Below are positions 50,467-59,552 of a DNA stretch of 64,000 bases, one piece after another. The notes under the pieces are model-generated. The model was not told the origin of the DNA. It did not search any database and saw nothing but the letters and a program-made list of their open reading frames with translations. Every line of letters begins with the position of its first letter. The first letter of the stretch is position 1. The stretch lies in contig JAHCBC010000002.1 in assembly GCA_019634595.1 (NCBI GenBank), forward strand, positions 1 through 64,000, read 5' to 3'. The translations under genes and the position numbers were made by a program. This stretch comes from Akkermansiaceae bacterium. Its GTDB lineage: Bacteria; Verrucomicrobiota; Verrucomicrobiia; Verrucomicrobiales; Akkermansiaceae.

Positions 50467-52731
50467 ATGAAGTCCGCGCTCCTCCGGCTCGTCATCGCCT
50501 GCGCGTCCCTCGCGCTGTCCGCCCCGTTCGCCGCAGCCCAGGCAACGCCGGAACAGACACAGAGCTGGCTCAAGGATGCGAAAACCACCCTCGCGCGGCT
50601 GGAGCAACCGGAGGCGGAATCCCAGCTACCTCCCGGCATCTCACCGGACGCGCTCGCGGAACGCCGCCGCGACATCGATCAGGCGGTCCGCACGCTCAAC
50701 CGGCTGACCGGGCTGCGCGACTCCCTGCCGGATGCCCGCGCCGCGGCCACCGCCGCCAGGAAGGCGGAGTCGGAATGGAGCCACTTCACCGAGAAGCCCC
50801 CATATTCCCTGCTCCTCATCGACGACCTTGAGAACCGCCTGGCTGCCGCCGGGGAAAGGATCTCCACCTCCCGCTCATCGGTCTCCCTTTTCCAGCGCGC
50901 GCTGGAGAACGTCGCCACGGAATCCTCCGGCGTGGAGGAGCGGACCCGCACCGTCGCCGCCGCTCTGGCGAAGACCCCGGACGATCCGGCGCTCAAATGG
51001 CAGGCCGCGGCTGCGGTGGACAAGACCCGGCTCATCGCCGCGCGCCACGCGTCCGTCCTCGCCAACATCGATCTCCTCCAGGCCCAGGTCGATGCCTCAC
51101 AGGCGGAAAGCGACCTGCTCCGCCGCCAGATCAAGGCAGCATCAAAATCGGCGACCCTCACCGCGGAGGACATCGCCAATCTTCAGAAGACCGCGAACGA
51201 TCGCATCGCCGCGTTGCGGAAGGAGAACCAGGGCATCCGCGCGAGGCTGCGGGATGCCATCGTCGCCCGGACAAAGGCGAAGGAGGCGCTCGACGCATCC
51301 CTCAACACGCCAAGCCCCGACAACAAGGCGGACCCGCTGCTCACCGCCGTCTTCGAAACCTCCGAAACGCGCGCCGAAGCCCTCCAGTTCATCTCGGACA
51401 ACCTCGATTCCTTCGCCTCCCTCGAAGCTCTCACGCCGGAAGTCTATCAGAAGCGGCGCGACTACCTCACCGCCAGCTCCCGCAAGGACCGTCTGGAAGC
51501 CGTCCAGGAACTCCGCAGCTACCTGGACCGGCTGAGCGCGTGGCAGACCGTCTCCTCGAACGAACTCACCGCCGTCATCGCGGACCTCGGCAGGCAAAGC
51601 TCCCTCAGCAATCTCATCACGGACGCGGACCCGCGTGTGAAGACCCTCGCGGAGCGCCGTGAGGTGCTGTGGGAAAAGCAGCAGTTCCTCCAGCGCGTGG
51701 TGCAGGCCTCCACCTTCCAGCAACGGAACCTCGCCCGGTGGATCGGCGCGTTCGAGGAAGCGGAGCGGCCGAAGAACTGGTCCACCTGGCTGGGCGACGG
51801 CTGGACGAAGACCAAGAACCTCATCCGCCGCATCTGGACCTTCGAGCTGACGAAGATCCCAACCGCCACCGGCCAGCAGAGCGTCGAGCTGGGGCTGGTC
51901 ATCAGCGCCCTCACCTTCTTCCTCATCGCCTACTTCATCACCGCCCGCCTCACCCGCAGGCTGCAGTCCATCGCCGTCAACCGGGGCCGCATCGCGGAAG
52001 CCCAGGCGAACACCTTCCGCAACTGGCTGATGATCCTGGCGGGCATCGTCCTCGCCCTCACCACCCTGCACATCCTGAGAATCCCGCTCACGGTCTTCGC
52101 GTTCTTCGGTGGTGCCCTGGCCATCGGCCTTGGTTTCGGCACCCAGACCCTGATCAAGAATTTCATCAGCGGCATCATCGTGCTGTTCGAGCGGAAAATC
52201 CGGGTGGGTGACATCATCGAGGTCGATGCCTCCACCACCGGCACCATCACGGAGATCAACACCCGCTCCTCCGTGCTGCGGAATGCCGAAGGAAAAGAGA
52301 CGCTGATCCCCAACTCCCTGTTCCTGGAAAACCGCGTGACCAACCTCACGCTTTCCAACCGCCGCGTGCGCCGCTCCATCCGGCTGGGGGTCGCCCACGG
52401 CAGCGACGCATCCCAGGTGATGGCGGTGATGAAGGAATGCGCGGAGCGTCATGGCCTGATCCTGAAGGAACCCGCGCCGTTGGTGACCCTGGATGACATC
52501 AATCCGGGTGGCATGACCTTCATGGTCTATTTCTGGACGGAGTTCAACAGCAAGACGGACTCCAACATCGTCTCCAGCGACATCCGCATCATGATCGACA
52601 AACGCTTCTCGGAGGCCGGCATCAGCTTCCAGAACTCGGACATGACCCTGCGTGCGGATGCACCGCTGCCGCTGGAAATGGTCCGCCAGGCACCTGCCCC
52701 CGCTCCCGAACAAAAGCGCGCCATCCCATGA
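50467..52731 (+). CDS. Large mechanosensitive channel (MscS family) with long periplasmic domain
   Basis: A 754-residue MscK/YbdG-like channel. A signal peptide (ending ALSAPFAAAQ) is followed by about 420 residues rich in Ala/Arg/Glu that look like long helices or coiled coil. Membrane helices follow (about 478-497, 515-535, 540-560), then the MscS pore helix and beta domain: FGGALAIGLGFGTQTLIKNFISG and GDIIEVDASTTGTITEINTRSS, then the cytoplasmic alpha/beta part. It relieves turgor on osmotic downshock. It overlaps ribD by ATGA. Confidence 0.92.
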   Translation: MKSALLRLVIACASLALSAPFAAAQATPEQTQSWLKDAKTTLARLEQPEAESQLPPGISPDALAERRRDIDQAVRTLNRLTGLRDSLPDARAAATAARKAESEWSHFTEKPPYSLLLIDDLENRLAAAGERISTSRSSVSLFQRALENVATESSGVEERTRTVAAALAKTPDDPALKWQAAAAVDKTRLIAARHASVLANIDLLQAQVDASQAESDLLRRQIKAASKSATLTAEDIANLQKTANDRIAALRKENQGIRARLRDAIVARTKAKEALDASLNTPSPDNKADPLLTAVFETSETRAEALQFISDNLDSFASLEALTPEVYQKRRDYLTASSRKDRLEAVQELRSYLDRLSAWQTVSSNELTAVIADLGRQSSLSNLITDADPRVKTLAERREVLWEKQQFLQRVVQASTFQQRNLARWIGAFEEAERPKNWSTWLGDGWTKTKNLIRRIWTFELTKIPTATGQQSVELGLVISALTFFLIAYFITARLTRRLQSIAVNRGRIAEAQANTFRNWLMILAGIVLALTTLHILRIPLTVFAFFGGALAIGLGFGTQTLIKNFISGIIVLFERKIRVGDIIEVDASTTGTITEINTRSSVLRNAEGKETLIPNSLFLENRVTNLTLSNRRVRRSIRLGVAHGSDASQVMAVMKECAERHGLILKEPAPLVTLDDINPGGMTFMVYFWTEFNSKTDSNIVSSDIRIMIDKRFSEAGISFQNSDMTLRADAPLPLEMVRQAPAPAPEQKRAIP

Positions 52732-53759
52732 AGTCGGACGCGGAATGGATGGAACTCGCGCTGGCGAAGGCCCGCAAGGGCATCGGCCGGACGGCTCCCA
52801 ACCCACCTGTCGGCTCCGTGATCGTGAAGGACGGCGTGTTGCTCGGCAGCGGCTACCACCACGCCGCGGGGAAACCCCACGCGGAGCGGGAGGCGCTGGC
52901 GGATTTGTTCAAACGCCATGGCAAAAACGCCGCACGCGGTGCCACCGCCTACGTGACGCTGGAACCCTGCTCGACCCATGGCCGCACCCCGCCCTGCACG
53001 GACGGGTTGATCGAAGCCGGGATCTCCCGCGTGGTGTATGCCACCGTGGACCGGAATCCGTCCCATGCCGGACGCGCGGACAGCATCCTGCGGGACGCGG
53101 GGATCGAGGTCGCTTCCGGCGTGATGAAGGAAGAGGCGGACAGGATCCTGCTGCCATTTTTCAAGGTGAAGGAAACCGGGCTGCCATGGATCATCTGGAA
53201 AACGGCCATTAGCCTGGACGGTCGCATCACCCGTCCTCCGGGGGAGGGCCAGTGGCTGACCGGACCGGAAGCACGCAATGACGTCCAGAAGCTGCGCTCC
53301 ACCGTGGACGCCATCCTCACCACCGGGGAGACCGTCCGCCGCGACCACCCCGCGCTCACCATCCGCGTCCCGGAACTGCTGGAAGGCCGGACCCAACCAT
53401 GGCGCGTGATCTTCACCGACCATCCATCCTCCCTTCCCCAGGATGCGCCGCTGCTTTCCGACGGGTGGCGGCACCGCACCCTCATCCGCTCCCGCTCCGG
53501 CCTCGGGGAATCCCTGCGCGCCCTGGTGCGTGACCAAGGCGTGCTGAGCGTGATGATCGAGGCTGGCGGCGTGTTTTCCGCCGCGATGATCGAAGCGGGC
53601 TTCATCGACGAGGCCGTCATCTACTACGCCCCGATGCTCTGCGGCGGCCCGTCCCCCGGACTGGCGGGAGAGGGACTGCACCCGTCCCTCAAAATGAAAG
53701 ATGTCTCCTTCGAACAACTCGGAGGAGACATCAGGATATCGGGTCTGGTGGACCGTTGA
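52728..53759 (+). CDS. ribD: Bifunctional riboflavin biosynthesis protein RibD
   Basis: A 343-residue deaminase/reductase in riboflavin synthesis. The N-terminal deaminase has the zinc motifs HAEREAL and EPCSTHGRTPPCTDGL. The C-terminal reductase domain begins near residue 150 (LPWIIWKTAISLDGRI) and shows LRSTVDAILTTGETVRRDHP. Both halves appear complete. It is translationally coupled to the MscS gene, an unusual partner, and other rib genes are not in the window. Confidence 0.95.
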   Translation: MKSDAEWMELALAKARKGIGRTAPNPPVGSVIVKDGVLLGSGYHHAAGKPHAEREALADLFKRHGKNAARGATAYVTLEPCSTHGRTPPCTDGLIEAGISRVVYATVDRNPSHAGRADSILRDAGIEVASGVMKEEADRILLPFFKVKETGLPWIIWKTAISLDGRITRPPGEGQWLTGPEARNDVQKLRSTVDAILTTGETVRRDHPALTIRVPELLEGRTQPWRVIFTDHPSSLPQDAPLLSDGWRHRTLIRSRSGLGESLRALVRDQGVLSVMIEAGGVFSAAMIEAGFIDEAVIYYAPMLCGGPSPGLAGEGLHPSLKMKDVSFEQLGGDIRISGLVDR

Positions 53760-53762
53760 AGC

Positions 53763-54152
53763 TCAGCGGAAAATGCCACCGATCACGCGGCGCACCTCAT
53801 CGCGGCGCGCGTCATGGAAATCACGCGGCGACGGGCCACGGCCGTGGTATCCGCGGTCATAGCCCCGCTCATCGCAGCGGTCGCGGCCATAACCGCTACG
53901 GTATCCACCGTAGCCACCGCGGCTGTGGTGGTAGCTGACGGGAAGGATGCGGGTGCCCCAGACGGCGTGGCCGTAACGGTCGACATGGACGACGTAACGC
54001 TCGGTGTAGATCGGCGTGCCACAGGAGGCACGGCCGCTGATGTAGACGCTGCTGCCGTGGTAGGACTCCCGGCAATGTTCGCGGGCTTCGGACTTGGAAG
54101 CGGAAACCGCGATCATGGCGATGGCGGCGATGGCGGAGGCGATGGTTTTCAT
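53763..54152 (-). CDS. Small secreted Gly/Tyr/Arg-rich protein
   Basis: A 129-residue exported protein with a signal peptide (MKTIASAIAAIAMIAVSASKSEA). The mature part has two Cys, a beta-like segment (TPIYTERYVVHVDRYGHAVWG) and a low-complexity stretch of Gly, Tyr, Arg and Asp (SRGGYGGYRSGYGRDR). The end is charged (RRDEVRRVIGGIFR). No family is recognised. It converges with ribD, leaving three bases. Confidence 0.7.
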   Translation of the reverse strand: MKTIASAIAAIAMIAVSASKSEAREHCRESYHGSSVYISGRASCGTPIYTERYVVHVDRYGHAVWGTRILPVSYHHSRGGYGGYRSGYGRDRCDERGYDRGYHGRGPSPRDFHDARRDEVRRVIGGIFR

Positions 54153-54229
54153 GAGTTGGTATCTCGGTTACGGAATCTCTGACGAAGCCGCCGCACGGAT
54201 ATTCACCAACCCATGGAATTATTTTTTCC

Positions 54230-55492
54230 TCACGGAAAAAGACCGCGCGCGGCCTTCGCATCGGCCACCGTCTTGATGGCGATCGCCTGTGCGGCCATGC
54301 GGTGGGAGACGCCGTTCCGCCGTGCGAAGCCGGTGACTTTCTCGAAGCTGGCGTGCAGCAGGGTCTCCAGCTTTGTGATCACCTCGCGCTCCGTCCACTG
54401 GAACCGCTGGAGGTTCTGCACCCACTCGAAGTAGGACACGGTCACGCCGCCCGCATTGCACAGGATGTCAGGGATCACGAAGATGTCATTCCGCGCGTCG
54501 ATGACGCGGTCCGCGTCCGGCGTGGTCGGGCCGTTGGCACCTTCCGCGAGGATGCGGCACTTCAGGCGGGGTGCGTTCTCCCCGGTGATCACGCGGTCGA
54601 GCGCGCACGGCGCGAGGATGTCGCACGGCTGCTCCAGCAGCTCCTCCCCGCCGATGGCATCCGCCCCCGGAAACCCGGACAACGTACGATGTTCATCGTA
54701 GTGAACGCGGAGCGCCTTGATGTCGATGCCGCCGGGATTCCAGATCCCGCCGTTCACATCGGAAATCCCGAGGATCTTCACCCCGTAAGAGGCGAGGGTG
54801 AAAACCGCGTGCGAGCCGACGTTGCCGAACCCTTGGACGATGGCCGTCGCGCCCTCCACCGCCATGCCCAGCTTGTTGAGCGCGCCGGAGGCGAGGAAAG
54901 CGACGCCATGGCCCGTGGCCTGCGTGCGGCCCGCCGATCCCTGGAGCGTCAGCGGCTTTCCGGTCACGATCGCCGGGACCAGGTGGCCGACATGCGTGGA
55001 GTAGGTGTCCGTCATCCACCCCATGGTCTTCTCATTCGTCCCCATGTCCGGCGCCATCACATCCACCTCCGGCCCGATGAACGGGATCATCTCCATGGTG
55101 TAGCGCCGGGTGAGCCGCTCCAGCTCGGCCTCCGACATGGTGCGCGGATCACACGCGATGCCGCCTTTCCCGCCGCCATAGGGCAGGTCCATCAGCGCGC
55201 ACTTCCAGTTCATCCACATGGCCAGCGCGGCGACCTCGCCGAGGTCCACCGCCGGATGGTAGCGCAGCCCGCCCTTCACCGGACCGCGGGTGAGGTGGTG
55301 CTGCACCCGGTGGCCGAAAAACACCTCCGTGGTCCCGTCGTCCCGCTTGATCGGCACGGTCACGGTGATGAGCCGCTTCGGCCACTTGCAGCGTTCCCTG
55401 ATGTCATCCGCCAACTGCAGGAAATCCGCCACGCGGTCGAACTGTTCCGCCGCCATCGCAAACACCGGATTCTTCAGAAGATCATCCCTCAT
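54230..55492 (-). CDS. Glu/Leu/Phe/Val dehydrogenase (glutamate dehydrogenase type)
   Basis: A 420-residue oxidoreductase. The N-terminal substrate domain has PYGGGKGGIACDPRTMS with the catalytic Lys and APDMGTNEKTMGWM with the Asp; the NAD(P) domain carries VQGFGNVGSHAV and the segment LAEGANGPTTPDAD. Length and motifs fit hexameric glutamate dehydrogenase. It interconverts glutamate and 2-oxoglutarate plus ammonia. Leu or Phe specificity cannot be ruled out. Confidence 0.93.
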   Translation of the reverse strand: MRDDLLKNPVFAMAAEQFDRVADFLQLADDIRERCKWPKRLITVTVPIKRDDGTTEVFFGHRVQHHLTRGPVKGGLRYHPAVDLGEVAALAMWMNWKCALMDLPYGGGKGGIACDPRTMSEAELERLTRRYTMEMIPFIGPEVDVMAPDMGTNEKTMGWMTDTYSTHVGHLVPAIVTGKPLTLQGSAGRTQATGHGVAFLASGALNKLGMAVEGATAIVQGFGNVGSHAVFTLASYGVKILGISDVNGGIWNPGGIDIKALRVHYDEHRTLSGFPGADAIGGEELLEQPCDILAPCALDRVITGENAPRLKCRILAEGANGPTTPDADRVIDARNDIFVIPDILCNAGGVTVSYFEWVQNLQRFQWTEREVITKLETLLHASFEKVTGFARRNGVSHRMAAQAIAIKTVADAKAARGLFP

Positions 55493-55628
55493 GGAGTGAA
55501 TAAAGCGCGGTTCCCCGCAGTTGGCACGCGCGGAAAACCGTTCCCATCCGAATTTCAGTCCAATCTGCGGGGAAACGCTTTTTCTGTTCCGGAATCGCCC
55601 CCCAGCCCTCTAACCTCCGGGCGTGCCT

Positions 55629-57716
55629 ATGCCCCACGCCAGTGAACCCCTGCGTACCGACGGAAAATTTTTCCGCGCGGGGAATGAGCGCGTCCCCTTG
55701 CTGGCGGTGACCTACGGCCCGTTTCCGGACGATTACCCGACCCCCGAGGATGAGGATTTCGCCCGCATCGCGGAGGCCGGGTTCAATGCCGTGCGGACCT
55801 ACACGCTGCCGGGCGTGGAGCTGCTGGACGCGGCACACCGCCATGGCCTGCGGGTGTTCGCCGGGCTGGAGTGGGGCTATCCTTCGGACTTCGGGAAGCG
55901 TCCTGGCATTGTCACCCAGGCATTGGTGAAGCTGGCCAATTTCCTGCGTGACCACGGGCAACATCCCGCGCTCACCGGAGTCTATGTGGCCAACGAGATC
56001 CGCGCCGACTTGGTGCGGTGGATGGGTCCCGACTTTGTCCGCGACGTGCTGGAGCAACTGATCACAGAGGGAAGGAGGGCGGCACCCCATCTCCTTTTCG
56101 CCTACGCGAACTACCCCAGCACGGAATACCTGGAACCCGCGAACGCGGACTTCACCGCCTTCAACATCTACCTCGAGAAAGAGCAGGACTACCGCGCCTA
56201 CCTGAAACGGCTCCACCACATCGCCGGCGACCGCCCGCTGGTGATCTCCGAGTTCGGCCTCGATACCCGCCGGAACAGCCCTGAAAAGCAGGCCGATGCG
56301 CTGCGCTGGGGTGCCACCATCTCCCGTGAGGAAGAGGCCGCGGGATTCACGGTCTATTCTTGGAGCGACCGCTGGGCGACCGGTGGCAGGGAGATCCTCG
56401 ACTGGGACTTCGGCATGACGGACCGCGGCGGTGCGCCGAAAGAAGCGCTGCTCCGCTGGGATGCCTCCCTTTTCACAAGGACGGAGTTCGCCCCTTCACC
56501 TTTCATTTCCGTGATCATCTGCACGCGGAACGGCATCAAGCGCATCGAGTCATGCCTGGAAGCCGTCTCGCGCATGACCGGCGGCGGATTCGAAACCATC
56601 GTCGTCGATGATGGATCGGAGGACGGCACGGCGGATCTGGTGGCCACGCGCTTCCCCGGCATCCGCCTGCTGCGGCTGGAACCCGGCGGCCTGAGCGCGG
56701 CGAGGAATGCCGGTGCCGCAGCCGCCCGCGGTGAGGTGCTGGCCTTCACGGACGATGACTGCGAGCCGGACATCGAGTGGGTGGCCCGGCTGCGGAGGGT
56801 CTTCCATGATGGGAAGTTCGCCGCCGCAGGCGGACCGAACCTGCCACCACCACCGAGGGACTGGCGTGAGGCGGTCGTTTGCGCCGCTCCCGGCGCGCCC
56901 AGCCATGTGATGCTGACGGATGACGAGGCGGAGCATCTTCCCGGTTGCAACATCGCCGTGACCAAGGAGGCGTTCAACGCGGTGGGTGGCTTCGACCCGC
57001 AGTTCCGCACCGCAGGTGATGACGTCGATTTCTGCTGGCGGCTGCGGGAGGCGGGCTACCGGCTCGGCTTTGCGGCGGGTGCCTTCGTCTGGCATTGGCG
57101 GCGGCCATCGTTCAGCGCGTTTTTCCGCCAGCAGCAGGGATATGCGAAGGCGGAGCGCCTGCTCATCGCGAAACATCCGGGGCGTTTCTCGAAACGCGGC
57201 GGCGCACGCTGGGAGGGCTTCGTCTATGGCGGGGGGCCGGTGCGTGCCACGCGCGACTCCATCATCTACCACGGGCCGATGGGCACCGCGGGCTACCAGC
57301 ATGTGATGAACCGCATGCTGCCGCTGCGCGGACTGGACGAGCGCCATGACACGGTGGTGAACCGCCTGGTGCTCGATCTGGTCACCTTCATCCAGCCACG
57401 GCTCCGCGCCTGGGGCAGGAACCACGCCATCGTCCTGCGGAGCGGGGCGGCGGAACAGCACCGCGCGGAGGACCCGAGCGACGAGTTCGGCATCCAGCCG
57501 AAGGAAGGGCAGGACCGCGAGTTCTTTCTGAAGTTCCTCGTGGACCGCCGGTGGAAGCCCGGCGGCGATACGGATGAATGGGACGTGGAGAAAAACGGCA
57601 CCCGCGTGCTGCTGGCCACGGAATACCGCAACCACAAGCCGGTGATCCTCTTCCGCGTCTGGGGCCCGGCGGAGCAACTGATGCTCTACATGGGCGTGAA
57701 CCGGAAACGCCGATGA
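55629..57716 (+). CDS. Fusion of a TIM-barrel glycosidase-like domain and a GT2 glycosyltransferase
   Basis: A 695-residue soluble protein. Residues about 1-285 look like a clan-A TIM-barrel glycosidase: TYGPFPDDYPTPEDEDFARI, VYVANEIRADL with the acid/base Glu and LVISEFGLDTRR with the nucleophile Glu, then YSWSDRW. Residues about 290-530 form a GT2 domain: SVIICTRNG, VDDGSEDGT, FTDDDCEPD, and GGFDPQFRTAGDDVDFCWR. The rest has a charged tail domain. No signal peptide is seen, so both halves would act in the cytoplasm. The ATG at 55629 is used over a GTG six bases earlier. queA overlaps it by ATGA. Confidence 0.85.
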   Translation: MPHASEPLRTDGKFFRAGNERVPLLAVTYGPFPDDYPTPEDEDFARIAEAGFNAVRTYTLPGVELLDAAHRHGLRVFAGLEWGYPSDFGKRPGIVTQALVKLANFLRDHGQHPALTGVYVANEIRADLVRWMGPDFVRDVLEQLITEGRRAAPHLLFAYANYPSTEYLEPANADFTAFNIYLEKEQDYRAYLKRLHHIAGDRPLVISEFGLDTRRNSPEKQADALRWGATISREEEAAGFTVYSWSDRWATGGREILDWDFGMTDRGGAPKEALLRWDASLFTRTEFAPSPFISVIICTRNGIKRIESCLEAVSRMTGGGFETIVVDDGSEDGTADLVATRFPGIRLLRLEPGGLSAARNAGAAAARGEVLAFTDDDCEPDIEWVARLRRVFHDGKFAAAGGPNLPPPPRDWREAVVCAAPGAPSHVMLTDDEAEHLPGCNIAVTKEAFNAVGGFDPQFRTAGDDVDFCWRLREAGYRLGFAAGAFVWHWRRPSFSAFFRQQQGYAKAERLLIAKHPGRFSKRGGARWEGFVYGGGPVRATRDSIIYHGPMGTAGYQHVMNRMLPLRGLDERHDTVVNRLVLDLVTFIQPRLRAWGRNHAIVLRSGAAEQHRAEDPSDEFGIQPKEGQDREFFLKFLVDRRWKPGGDTDEWDVEKNGTRVLLATEYRNHKPVILFRVWGPAEQLMLYMGVNRKRR

Positions 57717-58702
57717 GCCTGCTGACGAAAGATTTCTCCTACCATCTGCCGGACGAACTGATCGCATCCAAGCCACTGGCGGAGCGTTCCGCCTCCCGCA
57801 TGATGGTGATCCACCGGGACACCGGCGTCATCGAGCACCGCATGTTCACGGACTTTCCGGAGTATCTCCGCGCGGACGATCTGCTCGTGCTCAATGACAC
57901 GAAAGTCATCCCAGCCCGCGTGTTTTCCGACGATGGCAAGATCGAGCTGCTCTGCCTGGACCGGCTTTCCCCGACCGAGTGGCGCTGCCTCGTCCGCCCC
58001 GGGAAAAAAATGCGCGAAGGCAGGACGGTCACCGCCGGAGGAACTACGGGAACCGTAGTCGAAGTTTTCGAAAACGGCGACCGCCTGATCCGCTGGGATG
58101 CCCCCGTGGACCTGGACAAGCACGGCCACCTGGCCCTGCCCCACTACATGAACCGGGAGGACGAACTGTCCGACCGGGAGCGTTACCAGACCGTCTTCGC
58201 CCGCGAGGAAGGCGCCATCGCCGCGCCCACCGCCGGCCTGCATTTCACCCCGGAGCTGCTGGCGCAAATCCCGCACGCATTCCTCACCCTGCATGTCGGT
58301 GTGGGCACCTTCCGCCCGGTGAGCGTCGAGAACCTTTCCGAGCACGTGATGCACTCGGAACGCTACGCCGTCACCCGGGACACCGCCGCCAAGGTGAACG
58401 CCGCCTCACGCGTCATCGCCGTGGGCACCACCGTCACCCGCGTGCTGGAGTCCCTGCGCACGGACGACGGCCGGAGGATCGCGGAGGACGACCAGCGCGG
58501 GGAGACGGACATCTTCATCCACCCGCCCTACCGGTTCGGTGTGATCGGCGGCCTGCTGACGAATTTCCACCTGCCGGAAAGCACGTTGATCATGCTGGTG
58601 AGCGCTTTCGCCGGACGGGAGCTGGTGCTGGACGCCTACCGCCAGGCGGTCGAGCGTCGCTACCGTTTTTACAGCTACGGGGACTGCATGCTGTTGATTT
58701 GA
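57713..58702 (+). CDS. queA: S-adenosylmethionine:tRNA ribosyltransferase-isomerase QueA
   Basis: A 329-residue enzyme of queuosine synthesis that adds the epoxycyclopentanediol precursor to the tRNA wobble base. Typical segments are FSYHLPDELIASKPL at the start, RPGKKMREG, TAGLHFTPELL, HVGVGTFRPV and TNFHLPESTLIMLVSAFAG. The start at 57713 is fixed by overlap with the fusion gene. xth follows 27 bases later. Confidence 0.96.
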   Translation: MSLLTKDFSYHLPDELIASKPLAERSASRMMVIHRDTGVIEHRMFTDFPEYLRADDLLVLNDTKVIPARVFSDDGKIELLCLDRLSPTEWRCLVRPGKKMREGRTVTAGGTTGTVVEVFENGDRLIRWDAPVDLDKHGHLALPHYMNREDELSDRERYQTVFAREEGAIAAPTAGLHFTPELLAQIPHAFLTLHVGVGTFRPVSVENLSEHVMHSERYAVTRDTAAKVNAASRVIAVGTTVTRVLESLRTDDGRRIAEDDQRGETDIFIHPPYRFGVIGGLLTNFHLPESTLIMLVSAFAGRELVLDAYRQAVERRYRFYSYGDCMLLI

Positions 58703-58729
58703 GCGGCGTGGTGTGGAAACTCCCGGTAG

Positions 58730-59488
58730 ATGAAATTGATCTCCTGGAATGTGAACGGCATCCGCGCCACGCTGGGCAAGGGCTTCGGCGACTTCGTCAC
58801 CGCCTCGAAACCGGACATCCTCTGCCTGCAGGAAACCAAGGCACGGCCGGAGCAGGTCACCCTGCCACCGGAGCTGGAAGGCTACCATGGCTTCTGGGAT
58901 GTGGCGCAGAAGCCGGGCTACTCCGGCGTGGCCGTCTTCACCCGGGAGCAACCGCTCGACGTCCGCATGGGCCTGGGCATGGACGAACATGACAAGGAAG
59001 GCCGCGTGCTGACGCTGGAGTATCCGGACTTCCACCTGGTGAATGTCTATACGCCCAACTCCCAGGACGGCCTGCGCCGCCTGCCCTACCGCCTCACCTG
59101 GGACCTCGCCTTCCGCCGCCATGTCTCCGGACTGGCGAAGACGAAGCCGGTCATCTTCTGCGGTGACCTGAACGTCGCCCACCAGGAGATCGACATCGCC
59201 CGGCCAAAAGAGAACCGCCTTTCCGCAGGCTTCTCCGACGAGGAACGGGCCAGCTTCGGCGAACTGCTCGGCGCGGGCTTCACCGATACCTTCCGCCACC
59301 TTTACCCGGACAAGCGGGAGGCCTATTCCTGGTGGTCGTTCCGTGGCGGCGCGCGCTCGCGGAACGTCGGCTGGAGGATCGACTACTTCGGTGTTTCGCA
59401 GCCATTCATGGATCGCGTGAAGGACGCGGTCATCATGCCTGAGGTCACCGGTTCCGACCATTGTCCGGTCGGGATCACCCTTGCCTGA
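58730..59488 (+). CDS. xth: Exodeoxyribonuclease III
   Basis: A 252-residue AP endonuclease/3'-5' exonuclease of base-excision repair. MKLISWNVNGIRA, CLQETKA, GDLNVAHQEIDIARP, GWRIDYFGVS and TGSDHCPVGI supply the Asn, Glu, Asp, Asp and His of the EEP fold. The length is normal. It is in the run beginning with the glycosidase-glycosyltransferase fusion. Confidence 0.96.
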   Translation: MKLISWNVNGIRATLGKGFGDFVTASKPDILCLQETKARPEQVTLPPELEGYHGFWDVAQKPGYSGVAVFTREQPLDVRMGLGMDEHDKEGRVLTLEYPDFHLVNVYTPNSQDGLRRLPYRLTWDLAFRRHVSGLAKTKPVIFCGDLNVAHQEIDIARPKENRLSAGFSDEERASFGELLGAGFTDTFRHLYPDKREAYSWWSFRGGARSRNVGWRIDYFGVSQPFMDRVKDAVIMPEVTGSDHCPVGITLA

Positions 59489-59552
59489 TCCCGCCGCATC
59501 GGGCAGTTTTGCAAAAACGCCGGAAAACCCACGTATCCGGTGGCCCTGCGAC

